DNA of 64,000 bases, taken from positions 441,501 through 505,500 of the forward strand of contig NZ_CP060131.1 of assembly GCF_014235185.1 (NCBI RefSeq), written 5' to 3'. This DNA is from Pseudonocardia petroleophila (GTDB lineage Bacteria; Actinomycetota; Actinomycetes; Mycobacteriales; Pseudonocardiaceae). The translations under genes were made by a program, and so were the position numbers. The notes beneath the pieces were generated by a model, which saw nothing but the letters and a program-made list of their open reading frames with translations, did not search any database and was not told where the DNA came from. Positions 34,866 to 43,122 of the stretch are shown in pieces (within the stretch, counting starts at the first letter, position 1; every line of letters starts with the position of its first letter).

Positions 34866-34872
34866 CCCTGCC

Positions 34873-36177
34873 GTGACCGACGTCCGCCGTCTCGTGCCGC
34901 GCACCGACGCCGTGCTCGCGCTCCCGGCCGTCGCCGCGGCGGCGCAGCGGCTGGGCCGGGCGCTGGTCAAGGAGGCAGTCGTGGCCGCGCAGGGCCGCGC
35001 GCGGGCCGGGGAGATCGCGCCCGGCGACGTCGCGGACGCGGCGCTGGCCGCCCTCCCCGGCACCCCGACGACGCTGACGCCGGTCCTCAACGCCACCGGC
35101 GTGCTGCTGCACACCAACCTCGGCCGCGCCCCGCTCTCGGCCGCCGCGCGCGCCGCGCTCGACGTCGCCGCCGGCACCTGCGACGTCGAGCTCGACCTCG
35201 CGACGGGCGGGCGCGGCCCCCGCGGCACCGCCGCGATCGATGCCCTGCTCGCCGCCGTTCCCGGGGCGGCCGCCGCGCACCTGGTCAACAACGGGGCGGC
35301 GGCGATCGCGATGGTCGCGGCCTGCCTCGCGGGGGGCGGGCGGGAGATCGTCATCGCGCGCGGGGAGCTCGTGGAGATCGGCGCCGGGTTCCGGATCCCG
35401 GACCTGCTGACGGCGACGGGCGCGCGGCTGCGGGAGGTCGGCACGACCAACCGCGTGCACCGCGACGACTACGCCGCCGCGGTCGGCGAGGACACCGCGT
35501 TCGTGCTCAAGGTGCACCCGTCGAACTTCGTGGTCAGCGGGTTCACGCACTCCTGCGGCGTCGACGAGCTGACCGGGCTCGGCGTGCCGGTCGTCGCCGA
35601 CATCGGTTCCGGGCTCCTCGCCCCGCACCCCCTGCTCCCCGACGAGCCCGACGCGGCCACCACGCTCGCGCAGGGCGCCGCGCTGGTCACCGCGTCGGGC
35701 GACAAGCTGCTCGGCGGCCCCCAGGCCGGGCTGCTGCTGGGCGCGCCCGGCGAGGGCGCCGAGCTCGTCGGCCGCGTCCGCCGCCACCCGCTGGCCCGGG
35801 CGGTGCGCGTGGACAAGCTGACCCTCGCCGCGTTCGAGGCGACCCTGCGCGGGCCCGTGCCGCCCACCCGCACCGCCCTCGACGCCGACCCGCGCGACCT
35901 CCTGGCGCGCGCCCAGCGGATCGCGGACCGGCTGCGCGCCGACGGGGTGGACGCCCGCGCCGTGGAGTCGGACTCGACCGTCGGCGGCGGCGGGGCCCCC
36001 GGGCTGACGCTGCCCAGCGCCGCGGTGTCGCTGCCCGAGCCGTACGCGGCGGTCCTGCGCGCCGGCACGCCCGCCGTGCTGGGCCGCACCGAGCGCGGCC
36101 GCTGCCTGCTCGACCTGCGGGCCGTGCCCCCGGAGTCCGACGACGCACTGGCCGGGGCGGTCGGCCGTGCGCGGTAA
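34873..36177 (+). CDS. selA: L-seryl-tRNA(Sec) selenium transferase
   Basis: A 434-residue PLP enzyme, slightly short of the usual ~460. It shows TPVLNATGVLLHTNLGRAPLS (key NATGVLLHTNLGR), the PLP Lys in SGDKLLGGPQAGL, and KLTLAAFEATL. It converts Ser-tRNA(Sec) to Sec-tRNA(Sec) with selenophosphate. GTG 34873 follows a TACGAT box by seven bases. Its 3' end overlaps the selB start by 11 bases, so the two are coupled. Confidence 0.96.
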   Translation: MTDVRRLVPRTDAVLALPAVAAAAQRLGRALVKEAVVAAQGRARAGEIAPGDVADAALAALPGTPTTLTPVLNATGVLLHTNLGRAPLSAAARAALDVAAGTCDVELDLATGGRGPRGTAAIDALLAAVPGAAAAHLVNNGAAAIAMVAACLAGGGREIVIARGELVEIGAGFRIPDLLTATGARLREVGTTNRVHRDDYAAAVGEDTAFVLKVHPSNFVVSGFTHSCGVDELTGLGVPVVADIGSGLLAPHPLLPDEPDAATTLAQGAALVTASGDKLLGGPQAGLLLGAPGEGAELVGRVRRHPLARAVRVDKLTLAAFEATLRGPVPPTRTALDADPRDLLARAQRIADRLRADGVDARAVESDSTVGGGGAPGLTLPSAAVSLPEPYAAVLRAGTPAVLGRTERGRCLLDLRAVPPESDDALAGAVGRAR

Positions 36178-37984
36178 CGGCGGCCGGGGCAGCCGTTCCC
36201 GCGCACAGGTCGTGGCCACCGCCGGGCACGTCGACCACGGGAAGTCGACGCTGGTCCGCGCGCTGACCGGGATGGAGCCCGACCGCTTCGCCGAGGAGCG
36301 CCGCCGCGGCATGACCATCGACCTCGGCTTCGCCTGGACCCGCCTGGGGGCGGGCACCGTCGCGTTCGTCGACGTCCCCGGCCACGAGCGGTTCGTGACC
36401 ACGATGCTCGCCGGGGTCGGGCCGGTGCCCGCGGTGCTGCTGGTCGTCGCCGCCGACGAGGGCTGGATGCCCCAGTCCGCCGAGCACCTCGACGCCCTCG
36501 TCGCCCTCGGCGTCCGCGACGGCCTGCTGGTGATCACCCGCAGCGACCTCCTGGAGCCCGACCTCGCCCTCGACGACGCCCGCACCCACCTGCGCGGCAC
36601 GCCGCTGGACGGGATCCCCGCCGTCTCCGTGTCCGCCCGCACCGGCGCGGGCATGGACGAGCTGCGCACCGCGATCGGCGCGCTCGCCGACCGCCTGCCC
36701 GCCCCCGACGACGGCGCGGACGTGCGGCTGTGGGTCGACCGCGCGTTCACCGTGCGCGGCGCGGGCACCGTCGTCACCGGGACCCTGCCCGCCGGGCGGC
36801 TGCGCGTCGACGACGAGCTGGAGCTGGCCGGGGCCGACGGCACGCGGCGCGTGACGGTCCGCGGGCTGCAGAGCCTCGGCGAGCCCGTCGGGGACGCGGG
36901 CGGGGTGAGCCGGGTGGCGGTCAACCTGCGTGGCGTGCCGCGCGAGGCGCTGACCCGCGGCGACGTCCTGCTCACCCCCGGCGCGTGGCTCACCTCCGAC
37001 ACCGTCGACGTGCGGCTGCACCACGCCCACGACGACGACCTGCCCCGGGAGCTGAGCCTGCACGTCGGGTCGGTCGCGGTGCCGGTCCGCGTCCGTCCGC
37101 TCGGCGCCGACACCGTCCGGCTGCGGCTGCGGCACCCGCTGCCGCTGCGCGTCGGTGACCGGGCCGTGCTGCGCGACCCCGGCCGCCGGCGCGTCCGCGC
37201 CGGGGTCACCGTGCTCGACGTGCGGCCGCCCGACCTGCGTCGCCGCGGGTCGGCCGCGGCCCGCGGCGTCGAGCTGGCGGGGATGGACGGCCGGCCCGAC
37301 CCGGTCGCGGAGCTGCGCCGCCGCGGGACCGTGCGGCGCGCCGAGCTGGCCGCGATGGGGGTCCCCGTCGACGGTCTCGGGACGGGCCCGTGGCTGCTCG
37401 ACCCGGAGCGCGCCGCGACCGCAGCGCGCGACCTCGCCGCCGCCGTCGACGCCCACGACCGCGCCGACCCGCTGGACCCCGGCCTGCCCACCGAGGCCGC
37501 GCGGCGCGCCGCGGGCCTGCCCGACGCCCGGCTCGTCGACGACGTCCTGCCGCACGCCCCCGGGCTCGCGCACCGCGACGGGCGCGTCGTGCGGACCGCC
37601 GCGGCGGGGCTGACGCCGGCCGTCGTCACCGCGCTGGAGGCCCTGCGCTCCGACCTGGCCGCGGCCCCCTTCGCCGCCCCCGACGCGGCGCGGCTGGCCG
37701 AGCTGGGGCTCGGGCCGCGCGAGCTGGCCTCGCTGGTGCGCGCGGGCGAGCTCCTGCGCCTCGCCGACGGCGTGGTGCTGCTCGCCGGCGCCGACGACCG
37801 CGCCGCGGAGTCGCTCGCCGGCCTGCCCGACGGGTTCACCGTCAGCGACGCCCGGCAGGCGCTCGGCACCAGCCGGCGGGTCGCGGTGCCGCTGCTGGAG
37901 CTGCTGGCCCGCTCCGGCCGCACGACGCGTTCCCCCGACGGGGTGCACCGCCTGCGCGTCCCGGGTGGCAGCGCACCCCCCTGA
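36167..37984 (+). CDS. selB: Selenocysteine-specific elongation factor
   Basis: A 605-residue SelB. The GTPase domain carries TAGHVDHGKSTLV (G1), RGMTIDLGF (G2), DVPGHERFV (G3) and ITRSDLL in the G4 position. EF-Tu-like domains II and III follow, then C-terminal winged helices (about 370-605) that bind the SECIS hairpin. It delivers Sec-tRNA(Sec) at UGA. GTG 36167 lies inside the selA end. The only client seen in this window is the CMD-family selenoprotein at 27861. Confidence 0.95.
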   Translation: MRGNGGRGSRSRAQVVATAGHVDHGKSTLVRALTGMEPDRFAEERRRGMTIDLGFAWTRLGAGTVAFVDVPGHERFVTTMLAGVGPVPAVLLVVAADEGWMPQSAEHLDALVALGVRDGLLVITRSDLLEPDLALDDARTHLRGTPLDGIPAVSVSARTGAGMDELRTAIGALADRLPAPDDGADVRLWVDRAFTVRGAGTVVTGTLPAGRLRVDDELELAGADGTRRVTVRGLQSLGEPVGDAGGVSRVAVNLRGVPREALTRGDVLLTPGAWLTSDTVDVRLHHAHDDDLPRELSLHVGSVAVPVRVRPLGADTVRLRLRHPLPLRVGDRAVLRDPGRRRVRAGVTVLDVRPPDLRRRGSAAARGVELAGMDGRPDPVAELRRRGTVRRAELAAMGVPVDGLGTGPWLLDPERAATAARDLAAAVDAHDRADPLDPGLPTEAARRAAGLPDARLVDDVLPHAPGLAHRDGRVVRTAAAGLTPAVVTALEALRSDLAAAPFAAPDAARLAELGLGPRELASLVRAGELLRLADGVVLLAGADDRAAESLAGLPDGFTVSDARQALGTSRRVAVPLLELLARSGRTTRSPDGVHRLRVPGGSAPP

Positions 37985-38002
37985 GCCCTACCGTGTACCG
38001 CG

Positions 38003-38410
38003 ATGTCCGAGACGCGCGAGTCCCCGTCCCCCGATCCCGCCCCGATCCGTCGAGGTGGGGATGCGGACGACCAGATCAGCCTGACGACCCGACCCGCCGG
38101 TTCCGGTCAGGTCGTGATCGAGGTCGGCGGTGAGGTCGACATGCTCACCTCGCCCCAGCTGCGCGCGGCGGTCCTCGACCAGTTCGCCGCCGGCACCGAG
38201 CTGGTGGTGCTCGCGCTCGACGGCGTCACCTTCCTCGGCACCAGCGGGCTCGCCGCGCTCATCGAGGTGCGCGAGGCCGCCCACACCGCCGGGGTCGAGC
38301 TGCGGCTCGCCTGCACGGCCCGCCGGGTCCTGCGCCCGCTGACGATCGCCGGCCTCGTGCCGCTGTTCGACATCCACGAGACGGTGGACGCCGCCCTCGC
38401 GGCCACCTGA
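38003..38410 (+). CDS. STAS-domain anti-sigma factor antagonist
   Basis: A 135-residue STAS protein with a ~25-residue charged N-terminal extension. VGGEVDMLTSPQLRAAVL and GVTFLGTSGLAALIEV cover the fold and the Ser region phosphorylated by RsbW-type kinases. It starts 18 bases after selB and may be partly read from its transcript. It is the second of three STAS genes here; its Thr-Ser site differs from the Ser-Ser and Ser-Ala sites of the others, hinting at different kinase partners. Confidence 0.85.
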   Translation: MSETRESPSPDPAPIRRGGDADDQISLTTRPAGSGQVVIEVGGEVDMLTSPQLRAAVLDQFAAGTELVVLALDGVTFLGTSGLAALIEVREAAHTAGVELRLACTARRVLRPLTIAGLVPLFDIHETVDAALAAT

Positions 38411-38465
38411 GTTCCCCGGGGTGACGTGATTCGGGTCACACCTGTGCGCGGTGCGCCCGATCGGC

Positions 38466-38490
38466 GTTTGGTCCACCGCCCAGGCGGGAA
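38466..38490 (+). promoter_or_regulatory. Candidate SigB/SigF-type promoter for whiB
   Basis: GTTT (38466-38469) and GGGAA (38486-38490) are spaced by 16 bases, matching the GTTT...GGGWAW class of general-stress promoters. It lies 61 bases before the whiB ATG. Found by eye. Confidence 0.5.
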
Positions 38491-38551
38491 TCAGTGCTCC
38501 GATCGCCCGGCAGTTCCCCCGGGCACGGACGCATGTGAGGTGACTACCGCG

Positions 38552-38845
38552 ATGAGCGACGTTTCCCGGCTCCCCGGCCCGATGGACCACGCCTGGCAAT
38601 GGCAGCGCCTCGGCTCGTGCCGCGGCATGGACAGCGCCAGCTTCTTCCACCCCGACGGCGAGCGGAACCCGTCCCGGGCCCGGCGCACGGCGCAGGCCAA
38701 GGAGGTCTGCCACCGCTGCCCCGTCATCGACATGTGCCGCGAGTTCGCGCTGGAGACCCGCGAGCCGTTCGGCGTCTGGGGCGGGCTGGCCGAGGCCGAG
38801 CGCCGCGTCATCCTCGAGCAGCGCGGGGTCCCGCTGGCCAGCTGA
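38552..38845 (+). CDS. WhiB-family iron-sulfur regulator (WhiB3/WhiD-like)
   Basis: A 97-residue Wbl protein. The four cluster Cys are Cys23, Cys53, Cys56 and Cys62 (GSCRG, EVCHRCPVIDMCRE), followed by the GVWGGL turn and a short basic tail. The N-terminal pattern WQWQRLGSCRGMDS and FFHPDGER is that of WhiB3 (mycobacteria) and WhiD (Streptomyces), redox-responsive regulators tied to stress and development. ATG 38552 gives the usual N-terminus; GTG 38540 is also in frame. A SigB-type promoter lies upstream and a long palindrome follows the stop. Confidence 0.92.
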   Translation: MSDVSRLPGPMDHAWQWQRLGSCRGMDSASFFHPDGERNPSRARRTAQAKEVCHRCPVIDMCREFALETREPFGVWGGLAEAERRVILEQRGVPLAS

Positions 38846-38860
38846 GCCGGTCACCGACAC

Positions 38861-38900
38861 ACGGAACGGGCCCACCCCCGCGGGGGTGGGCCCGTTCCGT
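38861..38900. terminator. Bidirectional terminator between whiB and dps
   Basis: A perfect 40-bp palindrome (two 20-base arms meeting at 38880/38881) in the gap between the convergent whiB and dps genes. It would form a very stable hairpin on either transcript. Confidence 0.85.
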
Positions 38901-38912
38901 CGTGCGGGGCTC

Positions 38913-39413
38913 TCAGGCGTTCTGGTAGCCGATGTTCTGGGCCTGCCACATCCAGCGGGCCTTCTCCAGCTCCGCGACCATGCCGATGAACAGGTCCTGG
39001 GTGACCGGGTCGGTCTTGTCGGTCTCCTCGATGCGCGGGCGCAGCCGGGTGACGACGCCGTCGAGGGCCTCGAACACCTGCGCGATGACGTCGCGGTCCT
39101 GGACCCAACCGGCCTGGGGCGGCGCGATGCCGGTGGTGGCGGCGACGGTGGCGGCGCGACCGTCCGGGGAGACCCCGACGGCGGCGGCCCGCTCGGCCAC
39201 GGTGTCGGAGTACAGGCGGGCGGTGTCGACCAGCTCGTCGAGGTGCAGGTGCACGTCGTGGAACTGGCGGCCGACGAGGTTCCAGTGCGCCTGCTTCGCG
39301 ACCAGGGACAGGTCGACCATGTCGACCAGCGTGGCCTGCAGGGCGGCCCCCGTGACGTCGCGCGCGGCGTCGTCGAGCGTGCTGGGGATGGGGTGGGCCG
39401 GGGATGCGGCCAT
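38913..39413 (-). CDS. dps: Dps-family DNA-protection / miniferritin protein
   Basis: A 166-residue Dps. The ferroxidase-site helices are visible: KQAHWNLVGRQFHDVHLHLDELVD gives the His, Asp and Glu ligands (key HWN, HLHLDE). The C-terminal helix has MVAELEKARWMWQAQ. It oxidises Fe(II) with H2O2, stores iron and shields DNA. RBS GGAGGT precedes ATG 39413. It sits between WhiB and the SigB regulators, in keeping with stress control, though no clear SigB box was found upstream. Confidence 0.93.
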   Translation of the reverse strand: MAASPAHPIPSTLDDAARDVTGAALQATLVDMVDLSLVAKQAHWNLVGRQFHDVHLHLDELVDTARLYSDTVAERAAAVGVSPDGRAATVAATTGIAPPQAGWVQDRDVIAQVFEALDGVVTRLRPRIEETDKTDPVTQDLFIGMVAELEKARWMWQAQNIGYQNA

Positions 39414-39520
39414 GACGGTACCTCCGTGGATCGTGGTGGGTGCTGTCGTGCGTACCTCCACCGTCCAACGAACCCGCCGGAAGCGCCATTCCACCCGGTC
39501 CGGCCGGAGTGGGCAGGGCC

Positions 39521-40117
39521 TCAGTCCGCGTCGACGACCGTCAGCTCGTGGCAGCGGTAGCGCAGCAGCGGGATGCCGTAGACCTGCGCGATGCGCTGGA
39601 CGGCGCGGTCGACCACCGCCCGGTCGACGCCCGCGCGACCCGCCTCGACGGCCGGCCCGAGCAGGTAGACGCCCGGTTCCGGGTCGAACCCGACGAGCTC
39701 GCTGAGCGCGGCGACGAGGTCGTCCTCAGCGCCGGGGCCGAGCGGGGAGCGCAGGCCCAGCCGGTGCACGGCCAGGTCGGGGAGACCGAGCTCCGCGGCC
39801 CGGGCCCGCAGCTCGACGCCGTCGTCCTCGCGGTCGTCGTCCCACTCGTCGTCGTACGCGTCGAGCTCCACGGCGTCGCCCACGCCCAGCACCCCGACGG
39901 GGGCCGGCCCGGCGACGGGACCGTCGTCGCAGGCCACCAGCAGGTCGACCGACCGGCCGCCCTCCAGCAGGCGCACGAGGTCGGACCCGGGCCGCAGCAG
40001 CTCGACGGTGCAGACCGACACGGCCACGAACCGGCGCTGCGAGACCGGCCGCACCGACCGGTCGGCCGGGAACGGGGCGTTCGGGACGGCGAGCCCGCCC
40101 ACCGGTTCCGCGACCAT
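39521..40117 (-). CDS. Hypothetical soluble protein
   Basis: A 198-residue protein with no family I recognise. The middle is strongly acidic (ELDAYDDEWDDDREDDG), the second half has regular alpha/beta character (YLLGPAVEAGRAGVDRAVVDRAVQRIAQVYG), and it ends LTVVDAD. Codon use and GC match the neighbours. The ~180 bases between it and the phosphatase gene upstream hold no gene or clear site. It may be co-transcribed with dps upstream-facing genes, but nothing shows its role. Confidence 0.6.
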   Translation of the reverse strand: MVAEPVGGLAVPNAPFPADRSVRPVSQRRFVAVSVCTVELLRPGSDLVRLLEGGRSVDLLVACDDGPVAGPAPVGVLGVGDAVELDAYDDEWDDDREDDGVELRARAAELGLPDLAVHRLGLRSPLGPGAEDDLVAALSELVGFDPEPGVYLLGPAVEAGRAGVDRAVVDRAVQRIAQVYGIPLLRYRCHELTVVDAD

Positions 40118-40299
40118 CCACCGCCCCCTCGGACCAGACCGCCGGCGGGCACCGTTGCCGCGCCGGTCCGGTCTCTGCTGCCGTCGAGTCAACCGCGTCC
40201 GGCCGGAGGTCCGTGCATCGTGCACGGGTGCATACGCCCAACGGCCCGGAACGATCTCCGAGCGGCCGCCGCGCACCCGGGGCCGCGACCGTTCCGTGA

Positions 40300-42447
40300 T
40301 CAGGCCGTGAGGCGGACCGCCAGCAGCGCGACGTCGTCGCTGAGCCGGGTGGGGGCGCACGCCGCCAGCACACCGTCCACCAGCTCCTCCGCCTCCACGC
40401 CCGGGCGCTGGGCGTGGACGGTGCGCTCCAGCAGGTCGGTGCGCTCGTCGGCGTCGTGACCGACCATGTCGGTCAGCCCGTCGGTGTAGAGCAGCAGGAC
40501 GGAGCCGGGCGGGCAGGTCAGCTCCGCCTCGGCGCGCACCCGTCCCGAGGAGCGGCCGAACATCGGGACCGCGCCGATCATCGGGGAGCGCTGCTCGTCG
40601 AGGCGGCGCAGCGAGCCGTCCGGGTCCAGCACCAGCGGCGCCGGGTGACCGGCGTTGGCGTACCGGACGACGCGCATGCCCTCGGCGTCGGGCGGTTCGA
40701 TGCGGGCGTAGAACGCCGTGGCCATCGCGGCCATCTCCAGGCCCTGCACGAGCTGGTCGCAGCGGTCGAGCACCGAGCCGGGGCCGCGCCCCTCCCAGGC
40801 GTAGGAGCGCACGACGCCGCGCAGCTGCCCCATCGCCGCGGCCGCAGCGAGGTCGTGGCCGACGACGTCGCCGACCGCGATGCCGACGGCCCCGTCGGGC
40901 AGCGGCAGCACGTCGTACCAGTCGCCGCCGACCTGGTTGCCGTCGGCGCCGACGAGGTAGCGCGCCGCGACCTGGAGCCCGGTCACCTCGGGCACCACCG
41001 GCAGCAGGCTGCGCTGCAGCGTGGCCGCCGCGGCGTGCTCCACCTCGTAGAGCCGGGCGTTGTCGACGGTCAGGCCCGCGCGCCCGGCGAGGTCGGCGGC
41101 CAGGTGCAGGTCCCGCGAGCCGTACCGGCGGCCGTAGGGCAGCTGGGTGAGCAGGGTCAGCGTGCCGAGGACGCGCCCGCGCGCCCGGATCGGCACGACC
41201 ATCGCCGACCGCAGCCGCAGCTCGTCGTAGACGGCGGCCGACGCGGGGTCGTCGGGATGCCGCTCGGCCCCCCGCTCGGGCAGTTCGGCGATCAGCCGCG
41301 GCGCGTCGCCCGCCGGGCCGTCCGGCAGCTCGCCCAGGCGGCGCAGGCGGTCCTCGTCGGCCGCGTCGCGGGCGGCCACGGCCAGGCGCGTCGGCACGCT
41401 CGCCCCCGGACGCTCCAGTAGGTCGACCACGCACAGGTCGGCGAGCTGCGGCACGACGATCCGGGCCAGCCGCGCGCAGGCGTCGCCGACGCCGAGCGCC
41501 TCGGTCATCTGCGTGGTGGCCTCCGCGAGCAGCCGCAGCTGGCTGCGGCTGGACTCCGCGTCGGCCAGCGCGGTGGCGCGCTCCTGCTCGACGGTCACCC
41601 GCTCGGTGACGTCGTTCTGCACCCCGACGAAGTTGATCAGCTCACCGGCGCCGTCGAAGACCGGGGAGATCGACACCTGGTTCCAGTAGGCCGACCCGTC
41701 CTTGCGGTAGTTGAGCAGGACCGAGGTGAACGGCTCGCGCCGGCTCAGCGCGTCGGCGATCCGCTCGACCGTGGCCCGGTCGGTGTTCGGGCCCTGCAGG
41801 AGCCGGCAGTTGCGGCCGACGACGTCCTCGTAGGAGTAGCCGGTGAGACGGGTGAACGACGGGTTCACCCAGATCAACGGGTCGTCGGGCTGGCGGGGGT
41901 CGGTGATCGTGAACGACATCTCGGTGGCGACGACGGCGCGGTCGCGCAGCACCTCCAGCTGCCGACGGTCCCCGTGCTCGGTGCCGGAGATCTGCAGGAA
42001 CACCACCAGCGCCCGCGACTCCAGACCCGCCGCACCGGCGGTCGGGGCCGCACCGGTCAAGCCGAAACCGGTGACCCACAGCAACCGGCCCTCGCTCGCG
42101 TCGCGCTGCTCGTCGGTGACGGTCGACCCGCGGCGGGCGGCGTCGTGCACCGCGACGGGCTCGCCGGAGACCGGCACCCCCGCGGCCACCAGCGACAGCG
42201 GCGAGCTCGTCTCGCTCATCCGCTGACCGCCGAGATCGGTGAGCCCGGCGGCGTCGCCCCAGGCGTCGACGTCGACGGGCAGGTGCACCCGGTCGCCGGT
42301 CAGCTCGATGGCGGCGGCGTTCGCGTAGACGACTTCGCGGGTGGTGAGATCGATCATCAACACGGCGGCGGGCGCACCGTGCAGGACGCGCGGGAGGTCG
42401 GCGGCCGCGACCGGGGCCACGCCCGCGGTGCCGGAGATCTCGGTCAC
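40300..42447 (-). CDS. LOV-GAF-PP2C (SpoIIE-type) serine phosphatase, putative blue-light activator of the SigB pathway
   Basis: A 715-residue multidomain protein: a PAS-like N-terminus (about 15-155), a LOV domain (about 168-283) with the photo-adduct motif GRNCRLLQ (Cys214), NPSFTRLTGY and NYRKDGSAYWNQ plus VGVQNDVT, a GAF domain (about 305-470) and a SpoIIE/PP2C domain (about 480-715; GGDWYDVLPL, GDVVGHDL, LLLYTDGLTD, LSDDVALL). Phosphatases of this type (RsbU/RsbP) dephosphorylate STAS antagonists. It is divergent from an STAS-RsbW-Sig operon, so light could feed the stress sigma factor. A TAGAGT box lies six bases before GTG 42447. Confidence 0.9.
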   Translation of the reverse strand: MTEISGTAGVAPVAAADLPRVLHGAPAAVLMIDLTTREVVYANAAAIELTGDRVHLPVDVDAWGDAAGLTDLGGQRMSETSSPLSLVAAGVPVSGEPVAVHDAARRGSTVTDEQRDASEGRLLWVTGFGLTGAAPTAGAAGLESRALVVFLQISGTEHGDRRQLEVLRDRAVVATEMSFTITDPRQPDDPLIWVNPSFTRLTGYSYEDVVGRNCRLLQGPNTDRATVERIADALSRREPFTSVLLNYRKDGSAYWNQVSISPVFDGAGELINFVGVQNDVTERVTVEQERATALADAESSRSQLRLLAEATTQMTEALGVGDACARLARIVVPQLADLCVVDLLERPGASVPTRLAVAARDAADEDRLRRLGELPDGPAGDAPRLIAELPERGAERHPDDPASAAVYDELRLRSAMVVPIRARGRVLGTLTLLTQLPYGRRYGSRDLHLAADLAGRAGLTVDNARLYEVEHAAAATLQRSLLPVVPEVTGLQVAARYLVGADGNQVGGDWYDVLPLPDGAVGIAVGDVVGHDLAAAAAMGQLRGVVRSYAWEGRGPGSVLDRCDQLVQGLEMAAMATAFYARIEPPDAEGMRVVRYANAGHPAPLVLDPDGSLRRLDEQRSPMIGAVPMFGRSSGRVRAEAELTCPPGSVLLLYTDGLTDMVGHDADERTDLLERTVHAQRPGVEAEELVDGVLAACAPTRLSDDVALLAVRLTA

Positions 42448-42501
42448 GGCGTCACTCTAGAAGAGGTCGCCACAGCGCGCCCGCGACGGCCGCCGACGGT
42501 A

Positions 42502-42516
42502 CTCTCGGCGCGAGAG
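42502..42516. promoter_or_regulatory. Inverted repeat in the divergent gap of the sigma cluster
   Basis: CTCTCG-GCG-CGAGAG, a perfect 6-bp inverted repeat, lies in the 175-bp gap between the phosphatase and STAS genes. It may be an operator. Nothing else in that gap was recognised apart from the STAS-gene RBS. Confidence 0.3.
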
Positions 42517-42622
42517 CGGTTGAGCCACCAGCCGCCGCAGGTCGCCGGCCGAGACCGGCGCGGTCGTCCGTGCGCCCCGTCCGCGGACCGTTCTACCGCC
42601 CCGTGCGTGGAGGTGCCCCCGA

Positions 42623-43015
42623 GTGTTCGACACGATCCCGTCCACCACCGGTGACGGAGACGCCGACCAGTCCATCCTCACCGAGCTGACCCGCCCCGCC
42701 CCGGGCACCGCGCTGCTGACCGTGTCCGGCGAGATCGACACCATCACCGCGCCGCACCTCGAGGCGGCGCTGGACACGCTGCTGCAGGCCGACGACGCCA
42801 CCCTCGTCGCCGACCTCCAGGGCATCACGTTCCTGGCCTCCAGCGGTCTCGCCGTGCTCATCCAGGCCGCCCACCGCGCGGAGCGCTCCCGCCGGCGGCT
42901 GCACCTCGTCGCCTCCGGCCGCCAGGTGCGCCGGCCGCTGGAGATCACCGGCACCGACCAGCTGTTCGATCTGCACGACGACCGGACGTCCGCGGGGCTC
43001 CCCGCCGGGGGCTGA
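42623..43015 (+). CDS. STAS-domain anti-sigma factor antagonist (RsbV-like)
   Basis: A 130-residue STAS protein with VSGEIDTITAPHLEAALDTL and the phosphorylation site ITFLASSGLAVLI (Ser-Ser intact). It is first in the STAS-RsbW-Sig row and is the likely substrate of both the RsbW kinase and the LOV-PP2C phosphatase; the unphosphorylated form would bind RsbW and free the sigma factor. RBS GGAGG precedes GTG 42623. Confidence 0.9.
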   Translation: MFDTIPSTTGDGDADQSILTELTRPAPGTALLTVSGEIDTITAPHLEAALDTLLQADDATLVADLQGITFLASSGLAVLIQAAHRAERSRRRLHLVASGRQVRRPLEITGTDQLFDLHDDRTSAGLPAGG

Positions 43016-43025
43016 GACGGGGCTC

Positions 43026-43050
43026 GATTGATCTCGCGGTACCCGGGGTA
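43026..43050 (+). promoter_or_regulatory. Candidate SigB/SigF-type promoter before rsbW-sig
   Basis: GATT (GNNT) at 43026-43029 and GGGTA at 43046-43050 are spaced by 16 bases, matching the GNNT-N14-16-GGGTA consensus described for Streptomyces SigB. It lies in the 107-bp gap before the RsbW gene and suggests that the sigma factor activates its own operon. Confidence 0.65.
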
Positions 43051-43122
43051 GCAAGATGAGCCCAGCCCCAGCACGACGGCCGGCTCGACCGGCCCTGCAC
43101 GACCCGGAAGGAGACCGGCAGC

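Noticed and set aside
33826..37923. A 1365-residue reading frame on the minus strand across selD, selA and selB
   Set aside because: Only the selD part is real. The rest is the antisense shadow of selA and selB, Arg/Ser/Ala-rich without any domain.
38861..38900. Replication or recombination palindrome
   Set aside because: It lies between two convergent gene ends, where a bidirectional terminator explains it.
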